From an uncultured Saprospiraceae bacterium (lineage in GTDB: Bacteria > Bacteroidota > Bacteroidia > Chitinophagales > Saprospiraceae): 6,041 nucleotides of DNA. The notes under the pieces were generated by a model. It ran no database searches. It had not been told where the DNA came from and was given only the letters and a program-made list of their open reading frames with translations. Position numbers and translations under genes: made by a program. Below are positions 1 through 5,244 of the stretch, one piece after another (position 1 is the first letter of the stretch; every line of letters begins with the position of its first letter). The DNA is taken from positions 1 through 6,041 of the forward strand of contig CALCMV010000235.1 in NCBI GenBank assembly GCA_937967535.1, written 5' to 3'.

Positions 1-72
1 CCTTCCCATGATGAAATAACTTATCCAAATATTGACATCAAAAACAACTTTAAACCTTTCTGTATCGCTCAT
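1..72 (-). CDS. PIN-domain toxin, N-terminal 24 codons (runs off the left edge)
   Basis: Reading leftward from the ATG at 72-70, the frame stays open to base 1 and gives MSDTERFKVVFDVNIWISYF followed by IMGR. The hydrophobic strand followed by FDVNIWIS is the first motif of PIN-domain ribonucleases (usual form VLDTNVWIS), and its Asp (residue 11) is the first metal-binding acid of the active site. The gene overlaps the end of the upstream antitoxin-like gene by 23 bases, a common arrangement for translationally coupled type II toxin-antitoxin pairs. By family knowledge such toxins cleave RNA and are held inactive by the partner protein. The rest of the domain lies outside the window, so intactness cannot be judged. 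The start is inferred from the overlap and the family's short N-terminus. Confidence 0.72.
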   Translation of the reverse strand, partial: MSDTERFKVVFDVNIWISYFIMGR

Positions 73-313
73 ATTGTTCTTTTCTGACTGCACGACATTC
101 TGCGACTATTTCATCCATTGTAATATCATTCGGTAATAGTGCGGCATCCAATTTACGGGCAAGTCTTTTTACTTCGTCCTTATTAAGCTGAGGTTGTTTT
201 TTCCTTTCTTCATAAGCACGACGCATCAGGTTGAGCCATAACTCCCTTTGTTCCTTTTCAGGTAAGACTAAAAAGAAATTTCTGACCTCATCTGCACGTT
301 GTTCAACTGTCAT
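50..313 (-). CDS. Antitoxin-like small protein paired with the PIN toxin
   Basis: This 87-aa, highly charged, mostly helical protein has no membrane segment. The N-terminal half (about residues 4-40) looks like a helical, possibly dimerising region rich in Glu, Arg and Leu. The C-terminal part (about 64-87: ITMDEIVAECRAVRKEQYER) has the acidic-then-basic helix typical of the toxin-binding tail of antitoxins found before PIN toxins. I do not recognise a specific family from sequence alone; the role is inferred mainly from position, because its 3' end overlaps the start of a PIN-domain gene. In such pairs the antitoxin neutralises the toxin and usually represses the shared promoter. A Bacteroidota-type -7 box lies 17 bases upstream of the ATG, implying a very short leader. 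Confidence 0.7.
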   Translation of the reverse strand: MTVEQRADEVRNFFLVLPEKEQRELWLNLMRRAYEERKKQPQLNKDEVKRLARKLDAALLPNDITMDEIVAECRAVRKEQYERYRKV

Positions 314-329
314 AATTTTTAATTTTTAC

Positions 330-337
330 CAAAAATA
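330..337 (-). promoter_or_regulatory. Bacteroidota-type -7 box for the toxin-antitoxin pair
   Basis: On the minus strand these bases read TATTTTTG, a full match to the TAnnTTTG -7 consensus of the primary sigma factor of Bacteroidota. Nineteen bases further upstream is TTTC, one base off the TTTG -33 element. Transcription would start about 10 bases before the antitoxin ATG at 313. No clear operator palindrome is visible. Confidence 0.45.
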
Positions 338-473
338 CAAAATTAATGGGAGAAATGAAAGTCTGTCTTTTTCTCACTCAAAAACCTCAAAAGCATACGG
401 TCATTCCGGCTGTGGTGGCTTGGTAGGGTTTCAATCAGGGGCTTTGATTTGAAATGGTGCTGAAACTCGGCAG

Positions 474-503
474 AACCCGCATCGCGGTGCGGGGTGACGG
501 GTT
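474..503. repeat. GC-rich nested inverted repeat (hairpin)
   Basis: CCCGCA (476-481) pairs with TGCGGG (488-493) around a TCGCGG loop. An outer pair, AACCCG (474-479) with CGGGTT (498-503), offers an alternative fold using part of the same bases. The hairpin lies 4 bases past the stop of the small leftward gene ending at 508, so it could be its 3' end structure, but no T-run follows on that strand. It could instead be a copy of a dispersed repeat. The surrounding stretch 314-507 is otherwise without any gene I can support; the rightward frame through 231-452 looks like chance. Confidence 0.45.
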
Positions 504-507
504 GATT

Positions 508-648
508 TTAGAGTTTTTGATTTGTGTGGACAGCCGCGACTTCATCTAATATATGTCGAGCGGTTTTCTTTACGACACGTCCGTTTTTTATATCGTCCAT
601 CCCTTCTTGGAGGGCGGTGAGGAGGGCTTGGCTTTTTTTGTCTTTCAT
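508..648 (-). CDS. Possible 46-aa small protein, function unknown
   Basis: An ATG at 648-646 opens a frame of 46 codons ending in TAA at 510-508. The product starts MKDKKSQALLTALQEGMDDI and continues with KNGRVVKKTARHILDEVAAV. It reads like a real protein: low-complexity-free, strongly helical, with alternating Leu/Ala and charged residues. The phrase GMDDIKNGRV recalls the tails of small antitoxins and DNA-binding regulators, but I cannot assign a family. It may be intact or the remnant of a longer gene. A plausible promoter lies just upstream (661-690) and a hairpin just downstream (474-503). It is GC-richer than the CBASS genes, so it probably belongs to the chromosomal background rather than the defence operon. 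Length alone makes this call uncertain. Confidence 0.4.
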   Translation of the reverse strand: MKDKKSQALLTALQEGMDDIKNGRVVKKTARHILDEVAAVHTNQKL

Positions 649-660
649 GTATGTGGAAGT

Positions 661-690
661 TAAAATTAATTCCCGATAAATATTGGCAAA
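661..690 (-). promoter_or_regulatory. Possible promoter for the 46-aa gene
   Basis: On the minus strand TTTG (690-687) is followed after 18 bases by TAATTTTA (668-661), one base off the TAnnTTTG -7 box. The spacing suits a Bacteroidota promoter and the small gene's ATG lies 12 bases beyond. It would diverge from the defence operon promoter. Confidence 0.3.
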
Positions 691-718
691 ACAATACCTT
701 TTTAAAAGAAATATTTTT

Positions 719-726
719 TATATTTG
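719..726 (+). promoter_or_regulatory. -7 box of the likely CBASS operon promoter
   Basis: TATATTTG matches TAnnTTTG exactly and lies 56 bases before the ATG of the QueC-like gene. The -33 region is poor: there is a T-run at 699-703 but no TTTG at the expected distance. Two further near-matches (CATATTTG at 732-739 and AACATTTG at 742-749) follow. All five operon genes are packed without room for other strong promoters, so this region probably drives the whole operon. Confidence 0.4.
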
Positions 727-782
727 CACGTCATATTTGATAACATTTGGATTTTATCCTAAAAACAGAATAATTCTCATTA

Positions 783-1340
783 ATGCAATCCGCTCAAAAC
801 TCTCTGGTGCTTCATAGTGGTGGTATTGATTCCACTGCCTGTGTACATTACTATTTAGATAAAGGATTTAACACAAAAACCTTATTCATAGATTACGGAC
901 AAGTAGCTATGGAGAAAGAGAGAACTGCCTCTATAAATATTGCAAATCACTACAACGTAAAGCATCAAATAATTAAAGTTGATTTTAAAAGGAGTTTTTC
1001 CAAAGGAAAGATTGTTGGTAGAAACGCCTTCTTTCTAATGACTGCATTGATGAATATTGACTTTAATGTAGGTTTAATGTGCATGGGCATACATAGTGGT
1101 ACAGATTACAGCGATTGTTCAGTTGATTTTGTTAAAAACATTCAAAACATATTTGACATTTATACAAATGGAACTATAGTTTTTTCGACTCCGTTTATTA
1201 AATGTACCAAGTCTGAAATTTATAAATATTGCAAAGACAATAAAATACCTTTAGAGTTGACGTATAGCTGTGAGTTGGGAAAGAAGCAACCTTGTGGAAA
1301 TTGTACATCTTGTGAAGACCTAATCAAATTAATTGCCTAA
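783..1340 (+). CDS. cap9: QueC-like PP-loop enzyme of type IV CBASS (Cap9 type)
   Basis: This 185-aa protein is a homologue of 7-cyano-7-deazaguanine synthase. The ATP-binding PP-loop SGGIDST is at residues 12-18, and GRNAFFLMTAL (about 79-89) corresponds to the GRN motif of QueC. Four cysteines at 163, 171, 174 and 177 (C-x7-C-x2-C-x2-C) match the zinc site. It is shorter than ordinary QueC (about 220 aa). True QueC uses ATP and ammonia to turn 7-carboxy-7-deazaguanine into preQ0 through an amide. As I recall recent work, the CBASS version joins the activated deazaguanine to the N-terminal amine of the partner CD-NTase. It leads an operon whose next gene starts on the base after its stop. 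No other queuosine genes are nearby, so the precursor must come from elsewhere in the genome. Homology is secure; the protein-modifying role is inferred from the neighbours. Confidence 0.88.
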   Translation: MQSAQNSLVLHSGGIDSTACVHYYLDKGFNTKTLFIDYGQVAMEKERTASINIANHYNVKHQIIKVDFKRSFSKGKIVGRNAFFLMTALMNIDFNVGLMCMGIHSGTDYSDCSVDFVKNIQNIFDIYTNGTIVFSTPFIKCTKSEIYKYCKDNKIPLELTYSCELGKKQPCGNCTSCEDLIKLIA

Positions 1341-1739
1341 ATGAAGCCGAGAATTAGTGAAATAAAACACCCAAACGGAGTGTCCCTAAATACCCCGCTA
1401 TTGATTCCCTCTTTTTCCAGTAAAGGATTCTATTTGGGAATAAACTCAGATACAGGTAAAGAAGAATCCGAAATCTTGGGGATGATGCTTCATTCCAGAG
1501 AGTTACTGACAGATACAATGCTTGTGAGTGCCTATGATATTCACTGTAACTATACACCGCAACCCAAGGATTTTCAATGTTGCGATTTAACATTTATAGA
1601 CAGTGGAGGATATGAAACCAGTAATTTTGTAGATTTCACAGGCGATTCCAAATACTCAGTTCCAAAGCATGATTGGGATGTACAAAAGTTAAAGGAAACT
1701 ATATCCAACTATCCCGAACAGTACACCTTAGTGCAATGA
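1341..1739 (+). pseudogene. cap10: TGT-like protein of type IV CBASS (Cap10 type), 5' part cut off by the IS
   Basis: These are the first 130 codons of a tRNA-guanine transglycosylase-like protein, beginning directly after the QueC-like stop. Native sequence ends at Leu130; the IS then contributes Val, Gln and a TGA, giving a 132-aa truncated product. The region holds the TGT signature DSGGY (residues 87-91, usually DSGGFQ), whose Asp is the conserved general acid/base of the fold. Joining bases 1341-1731 to 3081-3715 gives an unbroken frame of 341 codons plus stop, so the gene was intact before insertion. In type IV CBASS the TGT-like protein accompanies the QueC-like enzyme and probably handles or recognises a deazaguanine group rather than tRNA. 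The truncated product lacks the second half of the barrel, including the nucleophile-equivalent Asp, so it should be inactive. Confidence 0.85.
1728..1731. repeat. Target-site repeat, left copy (TTAG)
   Basis: TTAG lies immediately outside the left inverted repeat and again outside the right one. IS630-family elements duplicate a TA, commonly within an NTAN site, and T-TA-G fits. Whether one counts TA or TTAG as the duplication, the restored target is the same. Confidence 0.75.
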
Positions 1740-1757
1740 TTTATAAGTAATTGACAA
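1732..1757 (+). repeat. Left terminal inverted repeat of the IS630 element
   Basis: These 26 bases match the reverse complement of 3051-3076 at 23 positions, with mismatches at positions 6, 16 and 18. The shared core includes GATTTATAA and ATTGACAA. The TGA that ends the truncated TGT-like frame lies within it. Confidence 0.88.
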
Positions 1758-1788
1758 AAAAATGCGTTCTTTGAGATAAAAAATTACT

Positions 1789-2295
1789 ATGGGTAGAAAA
1801 CTTGCCATACCAAGGAAGTTGCCAATGTCCACATTACAGCATTCGGTACTATCGAAGATTGTAGCTCGTCATTCGACACCTCAACAGTTATGCAAACGTA
1901 TCAAGATATTGCTATTGGCATCACAGGGTCAACCTCATTCGGTTATTCATCGCGAGCTGGGTGTTGCAGTGAATACGGTCAAATCATGGCGTAATCGTTG
2001 GGAGGGCTCTTATGATGAATTTAGTCAAATAAAGGATGAATCAGATTTGACAACCGCTTTGTTATTATTTTTAAAAGATCTTCCTCGTTCGGGTGTGCCT
2101 CCCAAATTCACAGAGGCACAACGCAAACAAATAGTTGCCTTAGCCTGCACCAAGCCGACCAATCATGGTATTGAAATGACGGAGTGGACGCATGAAATGT
2201 TGGCATTGACAGCTCAATCCAAAGGTATCGTAGATAAGATTTCCAAGTCTCATGTGAGGCTGATTTTAAAAAATGGAGCCCCTGCAACCTCATAA
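1789..2295 (+). CDS. IS630 transposase, N-terminal frame (DNA-binding domains)
   Basis: This 168-aa frame carries two helix-turn-helix regions. The first is about residues 36-72, where the recognition helix ends VNTVKSWRNRWE, the usual IS630 wording. The second is about residues 105-161 and ends SKSHVRLILK. Together they bind the terminal inverted repeats. The frame ends 23 bases past the start of the catalytic frame, which is shifted by +1. Across the A6 run at 2268-2273, skipping one base gives LILK-MEP-LQPHKTEYWL, which has the spacing of unbroken IS630 transposases (LK, three residues, then L-x-P-H). The two halves are therefore one transposase made by slippage, or a gene broken by a one-base insertion. 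The start chosen is the first ATG after the left repeat; Met13 is an alternative. Confidence 0.85.
   Translation: MGRKLAIPRKLPMSTLQHSVLSKIVARHSTPQQLCKRIKILLLASQGQPHSVIHRELGVAVNTVKSWRNRWEGSYDEFSQIKDESDLTTALLLFLKDLPRSGVPPKFTEAQRKQIVALACTKPTNHGIEMTEWTHEMLALTAQSKGIVDKISKSHVRLILKNGAPATS
2268..2273 (+). other. A6 slippage site joining the two transposase frames
   Basis: Six A residues (TTTTAAAAAATGG) sit exactly where the DNA-binding frame must pass to the catalytic frame. Loss of one A, by transcriptional slippage or +1 frameshifting, fuses them with family-like spacing. The overlapping T TTA AAA would favour a -1 shift, which leads to the wrong frame. Split transposase frames with such sites are known in the IS630 family. 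Confidence 0.5.
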
Positions 2296-3067
2296 AACCG
2301 AATACTGGCTATTTCCTAAAATTGAGAATTGGTCTAATTTTGTTAAACGAGTCGCTTTAGTGTGTGCCTTTATCTTAGCAGCAATCAAAAAGCAAGACCC
2401 GAATCTACATGTACTAAGTGTGGACGAAAAGACGTGCATTCAAGCCATAGAACGCTATGAATCGCCTGCTCCTTGCAGTAAAGGAGGGCATAAACGCAAG
2501 GAATTTGAGTATAAACGACATGGAACTACTACTTTAATTGCTGCGATAAACGTAGCTGATGGCAAGTTACTCAATGCTCATTTACAATCCACGCGAGATG
2601 AAAAAGACTACGCCAACTTTTTGAAAGAATCCGTAGGGATGTTACCTGAAATGGATAAAGTTGTTATACTTTCAGACCAACTCAACACCCATCTTTCCGA
2701 AACACTCGTACGTTGGATTGCCGAGTCAGGTGGATATAGCGAAGATGACTTAGGCGTGAAGGGACAAAATGGCATTTTACACAATATGCAGACAAGAAGA
2801 GATTTCTTGGAATCAGAATACCATCGTGTTCGTTTTGTCTTTACTCCAAAGCACTGTTCTTGGCTGAATCCAATTGAAAACTGGTTCGCAAAATTACAAC
2901 GGCATGTAATCAAAAATGGTAATTTTTTATCTGTCAATGAACTTGAAGTAAAAATCAAAAAATACATTGATTTTTACAATCAACGTCTAGCAAAACCCCT
3001 CAAATGGAAATTTAAAGGTTTCTGCAAAACGAAAAAATTGCACAATATTGTTGTCAATCATTTATAA
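2273..3067 (+). CDS. IS630 transposase, C-terminal frame (DDE catalytic domain)
   Basis: This 264-aa frame holds the RNase H-fold catalytic core. The acidic triad can be read as D51 (SVDEKT), D135 (LSDQLNTH) and E202 (NPIENWF). The phrase TPKHCSWLNPIE is a hallmark of IS630 transposases. Sixty-six residues separate the second Asp and the Glu, more than the 34 of the classic DD34E; the extra part includes DLGVKGQNGIL, an insertion I recall from one IS630 subgroup. The frame probably has no independent start in vivo: the ATG at 2273 lies inside the A6 run and the product is more likely expressed as a fusion with the preceding DNA-binding frame. The stop codon at 3065-3067 lies within the right inverted repeat. 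Confidence 0.88.
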   Translation: MEPLQPHKTEYWLFPKIENWSNFVKRVALVCAFILAAIKKQDPNLHVLSVDEKTCIQAIERYESPAPCSKGGHKRKEFEYKRHGTTTLIAAINVADGKLLNAHLQSTRDEKDYANFLKESVGMLPEMDKVVILSDQLNTHLSETLVRWIAESGGYSEDDLGVKGQNGILHNMQTRRDFLESEYHRVRFVFTPKHCSWLNPIENWFAKLQRHVIKNGNFLSVNELEVKIKKYIDFYNQRLAKPLKWKFKGFCKTKKLHNIVVNHL

Positions 3068-3076
3068 ATCGTTGCA
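3051..3076 (-). repeat. Right terminal inverted repeat of the IS630 element
   Basis: The reverse complement starts TGCAACGATTTATAAATG and matches the left end at 23 of 26 positions. It carries the TAA that ends the transposase frame. Confidence 0.88.
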
Positions 3077-3080
3077 TTAG
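3077..3080. repeat. Target-site repeat, right copy (TTAG)
   Basis: This is the second copy of the TTAG that precedes the left inverted repeat. The interrupted gene resumes in frame from here (TTA GCC ATA GTA). Confidence 0.75.
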
Positions 3081-3715
3081 CCATAGTAAATTTAGACTGT
3101 TTTAAACCGATAAAAGAGCAAATTGATACAGCAAGTCAATTCTTTCAAAACTTCAATCATTTGAATGACTTACTCATCAAACCAATAGAAGGGAAACAGC
3201 TTTTAGATATTCAAGATATTCAGCCACATGTATATGCTTTGAAGGAGAAGGCTGATATTATAGGCTTTACGGAGAAAGAGATAGGATATTCTATACTTGA
3301 TAGAATGATTTTTATTTCAAAAGTTAGAAAAGCACTTGACCATGCAGAAGTTGATATTCCGATACATATATTTGGTAGCTTAGATCCCATATCTACAATA
3401 TTATACTTCTTGGCTGGTGCTGAATTATTTGACGGTTTAACATGGCTAAAGTATGGTTATCATGAGGGAATTGCCGTTTACAAACAGAATTATAGTTTAT
3501 TGAATGAATCACTTGGAATACACACTAAAAATCGCTCACTTGACAGTACAATAATCAATAGTAATATAAATTATTTAGAAAAGATGAAGCACACCTTGAC
3601 TGATTATGTTGCAACGGGAGACTTTTCAGTATTTGATAATTTTGGTGGTGAGAAATTTAGTAAAATGATTGAAAAGTCCTATCAACAATTCGTTAATAAA
3701 ATTAAAATACAATAA
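3077..3715 (+). pseudogene. cap10: TGT-like protein of type IV CBASS (Cap10 type), 3' part after the IS
   Basis: This is the remainder of the interrupted gene (residues 131-341 of the rebuilt protein). It contains IHIFGSLDP and then AGAELFDGLTWLKYG (about 242-256), matching the TGT stretch that holds the nucleophilic Asp; here that is D248. The later INYLEKMKHTLTDYVATGDF resembles the C-terminal helix of TGTs. The Cys-x-Cys-x2-Cys and His zinc site of canonical TGTs is not visible. No ATG occurs near the start of the fragment; the first plausible initiator is TTG at 3161, and the first in-frame Met is Met206 of the rebuilt protein. A useful independent product is therefore unlikely. Its TAA is two bases before the CD-NTase ATG, so translation of the next gene may normally be coupled to it. 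Confidence 0.85.
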
Positions 3716-3717
3716 TT

Positions 3718-4644
3718 ATGGGAGGTTCTGGTGGAGGTCCCTCATTCAATCCTGCGGACTACAGAAAAAATTTAAGTAATTCAAATAGCGAGACTCAATC
3801 ACAAGCATGTGAAATTCGAGTAAATAGTTTGATTAACGACTTGCTTTCTATGTACAATGATAGAGATGTTGAAGCTATTAGAAAGCATTTAGATAGTATA
3901 AAAAAAGCACTTGAGTCAGATATTGAAGGGTTTACTGAAATTCTTTTCGGTGGCTCTGTCGCAAAACATACATATATTGATGGGCTAAGTGATGTTGATG
4001 CTTTGGTAAATATAAAAAATACTGATTTGGAGGGTAAATCTCCCGATGAAGTGAAACAATATTTTTATAATAGATTACAACAGAGATTTCCGAAAACTGA
4101 AATAAGTATTGGTAATTTAGCTGTTACTTTAAAATTTCAGGATGGTCACGAAATTCAGCTTTTACCTGCAATCAGACAAGGAGAAAAATTAAAAATTAGC
4201 ACCGCAGATTCATCAAGATGGACTAATATCAATCCCAAAAAATTTACTGAAAAATTAACCACAGTTAACTCGGAACAATCGGGTAAGGTAGTTCCTACAA
4301 TAAAACTTGTCAAATCAATTATAGCTAACTATCCTCAAAATCGCAAATTATCAGGCTATCATGTAGAAGCTCTTGCCGTAGATGTTTTTAAAGATTATAA
4401 TGGGCGAAACACTCCTAAAGATATGATGAAGCATTTTTTTAAAGAGGCATCAAATCGAGTTTTAAAACCTATGGCAGACAGTACAGGGCAGTCATTACAC
4501 GTTGATGGATATTTAAAGGAAAAAAACAGTTTAGAAAGAAAAATGGTTGCAGACTCACTCTCCAACACACATAGAAAAATGAGTAAAGCAGATGAAAATT
4601 CCTTTTATCGTTCATGGGAAAATATTTTAACAGGAGGAGTTTAA
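3718..4644 (+). CDS. CD-NTase, cyclic-oligonucleotide synthase of CBASS
   Basis: This 308-aa protein has the Pol-beta-like nucleotidyltransferase signature: GGS at residues 78-80, then D92 and D94 in LSDVDALV, the metal-binding pair. The third carboxylate is expected in the strand EIQLLPA (145-151). Many relatives have Asp where this protein has Gln147, so E145 may serve, or the position differs in this clade. The C-terminal half (about 180-300) is helical, as in the OAS-like CD-NTase fold. Upon phage sensing such enzymes join nucleotides into a cyclic messenger that activates the effector. The N-terminus is unusual: Met, then Gly-Gly-Ser-Gly-Gly-Gly-Pro, a flexible tail exposing Gly after Met removal. 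This is a good candidate for deazaguanine attachment by the QueC-like partner. The gene starts two bases after the TGT-like stop. The product nucleotide cannot be told from sequence. Confidence 0.88.
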   Translation: MGGSGGGPSFNPADYRKNLSNSNSETQSQACEIRVNSLINDLLSMYNDRDVEAIRKHLDSIKKALESDIEGFTEILFGGSVAKHTYIDGLSDVDALVNIKNTDLEGKSPDEVKQYFYNRLQQRFPKTEISIGNLAVTLKFQDGHEIQLLPAIRQGEKLKISTADSSRWTNINPKKFTEKLTTVNSEQSGKVVPTIKLVKSIIANYPQNRKLSGYHVEALAVDVFKDYNGRNTPKDMMKHFFKEASNRVLKPMADSTGQSLHVDGYLKEKNSLERKMVADSLSNTHRKMSKADENSFYRSWENILTGGV

Positions 4645-4665
4645 TGCTATTACAAAAAGGTTATC

Positions 4666-5244
4666 ATGGAAGAATTAAATCGGCAGAAAAAGGTAATAGA
4701 TATGATGGTCAGTATGCACTCCGACCTTGCTGATATGTACAAATTTAGAGCGCAATCTATTAATCTCACTTTAATTATATCTGCATTTATTCTAAATATA
4801 TTAGTGTTCGCCGATTACGATTTTCTTTCCAAGAATTTCGGACTTTCTCCTGAGTTTTTAAAATTTTGTAGAGGTATTGCTTCTGCAATTATATTCCTCA
4901 CATCTTTGGTGATTTTGGTGGTAAGATGGAGAGAGAAAAGTGAAGCACACAAAAACGCAAAAAATAAATTATTTGCTTTGCTTTCAGATTGCAGGAAAAT
5001 ATTGGAAATGGAAAGTGAAAATTCACAAAAAAAGGCAGCAAAACAATTTACGGACGACTACAAACTAATTGTAGGAAACCTTACCCCTATTTCAAGCAAA
5101 ATGTTTGGAAAATTAAAATCAAAACATTACAGAAAAGTAGAATTCAGTAAATATATTGACAAACACAAGAAAGTTCCTTATCTTTTACAGAAATTGCGTT
5201 TTTTTCGAATTGGAATAGGGAAAAATCATGAAAAGTCAAACTAA
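4666..5244 (+). CDS. Two-TM SLATT-like membrane effector of CBASS
   Basis: This 192-aa protein has an N-terminal amphipathic helix, then membrane segments at about residues 33-50 and 70-87. Next comes a charged helix (SEAHKNAKNKLFALLSDCRK, 92-111) of the kind that follows the second segment in SLATT proteins, and a basic C-terminal cytoplasmic tail. No signal peptide is evident. SLATT and other 2TM proteins are common CBASS effectors that, on binding the cyclic nucleotide, are thought to breach the inner membrane and kill the infected cell. It lies 21 bases after the CD-NTase stop, the usual effector position, and its last 17 bases overlap the next gene. The ATG at 4666 is preceded by AAAGG; no upstream ATG in this frame fits better. 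The assignment rests on topology, the post-TM helix and the neighbours, not on a catalytic motif. Confidence 0.8.
   Translation: MEELNRQKKVIDMMVSMHSDLADMYKFRAQSINLTLIISAFILNILVFADYDFLSKNFGLSPEFLKFCRGIASAIIFLTSLVILVVRWREKSEAHKNAKNKLFALLSDCRKILEMESENSQKKAAKQFTDDYKLIVGNLTPISSKMFGKLKSKHYRKVEFSKYIDKHKKVPYLLQKLRFFRIGIGKNHEKSN

Larger units (their letters stand above)
1732..3076 (+). mobile_element. IS630-family insertion sequence, complete, about 1.35 kb
   Basis: The element is bounded by inverted repeats starting TGCAA and ending TTGCA, flanked by TTAG on each side. It carries a transposase in two overlapping frames with the helix-turn-helix and DDE domains of the IS630/Tc1-mariner group. It has the same orientation as the operon it interrupts. 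Both ends and the full coding content are present, and the terminal repeats and target duplication are well preserved, so insertion is probably recent. It splits the TGT-like gene between Leu130 and Ala131. If TA is taken as the duplicated target, the element boundaries move out by one base on each side (1731-3077). Confidence 0.92.

Noticed and set aside
433..449. Small inverted repeat AATCA...TGATT in the left spacer.
   Set aside because: Five base pairs around a 7-base loop in AT-rich DNA is expected by chance; no function can be supported.
231..452. Rightward 73-codon frame across the antitoxin gene and spacer.
   Set aside because: It lies mostly antisense to the better-supported antitoxin and its promoter, and its composition is not protein-like.
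783..1739. Ordinary queuosine biosynthesis pair (queC plus tgt).
   Set aside because: Both proteins are short and divergent, the TGT-like one lacks the zinc site, and both are co-transcribed with a CD-NTase, a SLATT protein and an OGG-like protein rather than with queD, queE or folE.
3161..3715. The TGT C-terminal fragment as a separate gene starting at TTG 3161.
   Set aside because: The frame is open further upstream to the IS end and continues the 5' fragment exactly after removal of the IS; it is half of a broken gene.
4644..4733. Short frame starting ATG at 4644 directly after GGAGGAG (4633-4639), a strong Shine-Dalgarno-like site at the end of the CD-NTase gene.
   Set aside because: The GGAGGAG is coding sequence for the CD-NTase C-terminal Gly-Gly-Val, Bacteroidota rarely use such sites, and the 29-codon product overlaps the SLATT gene out of frame and looks unlike a protein.
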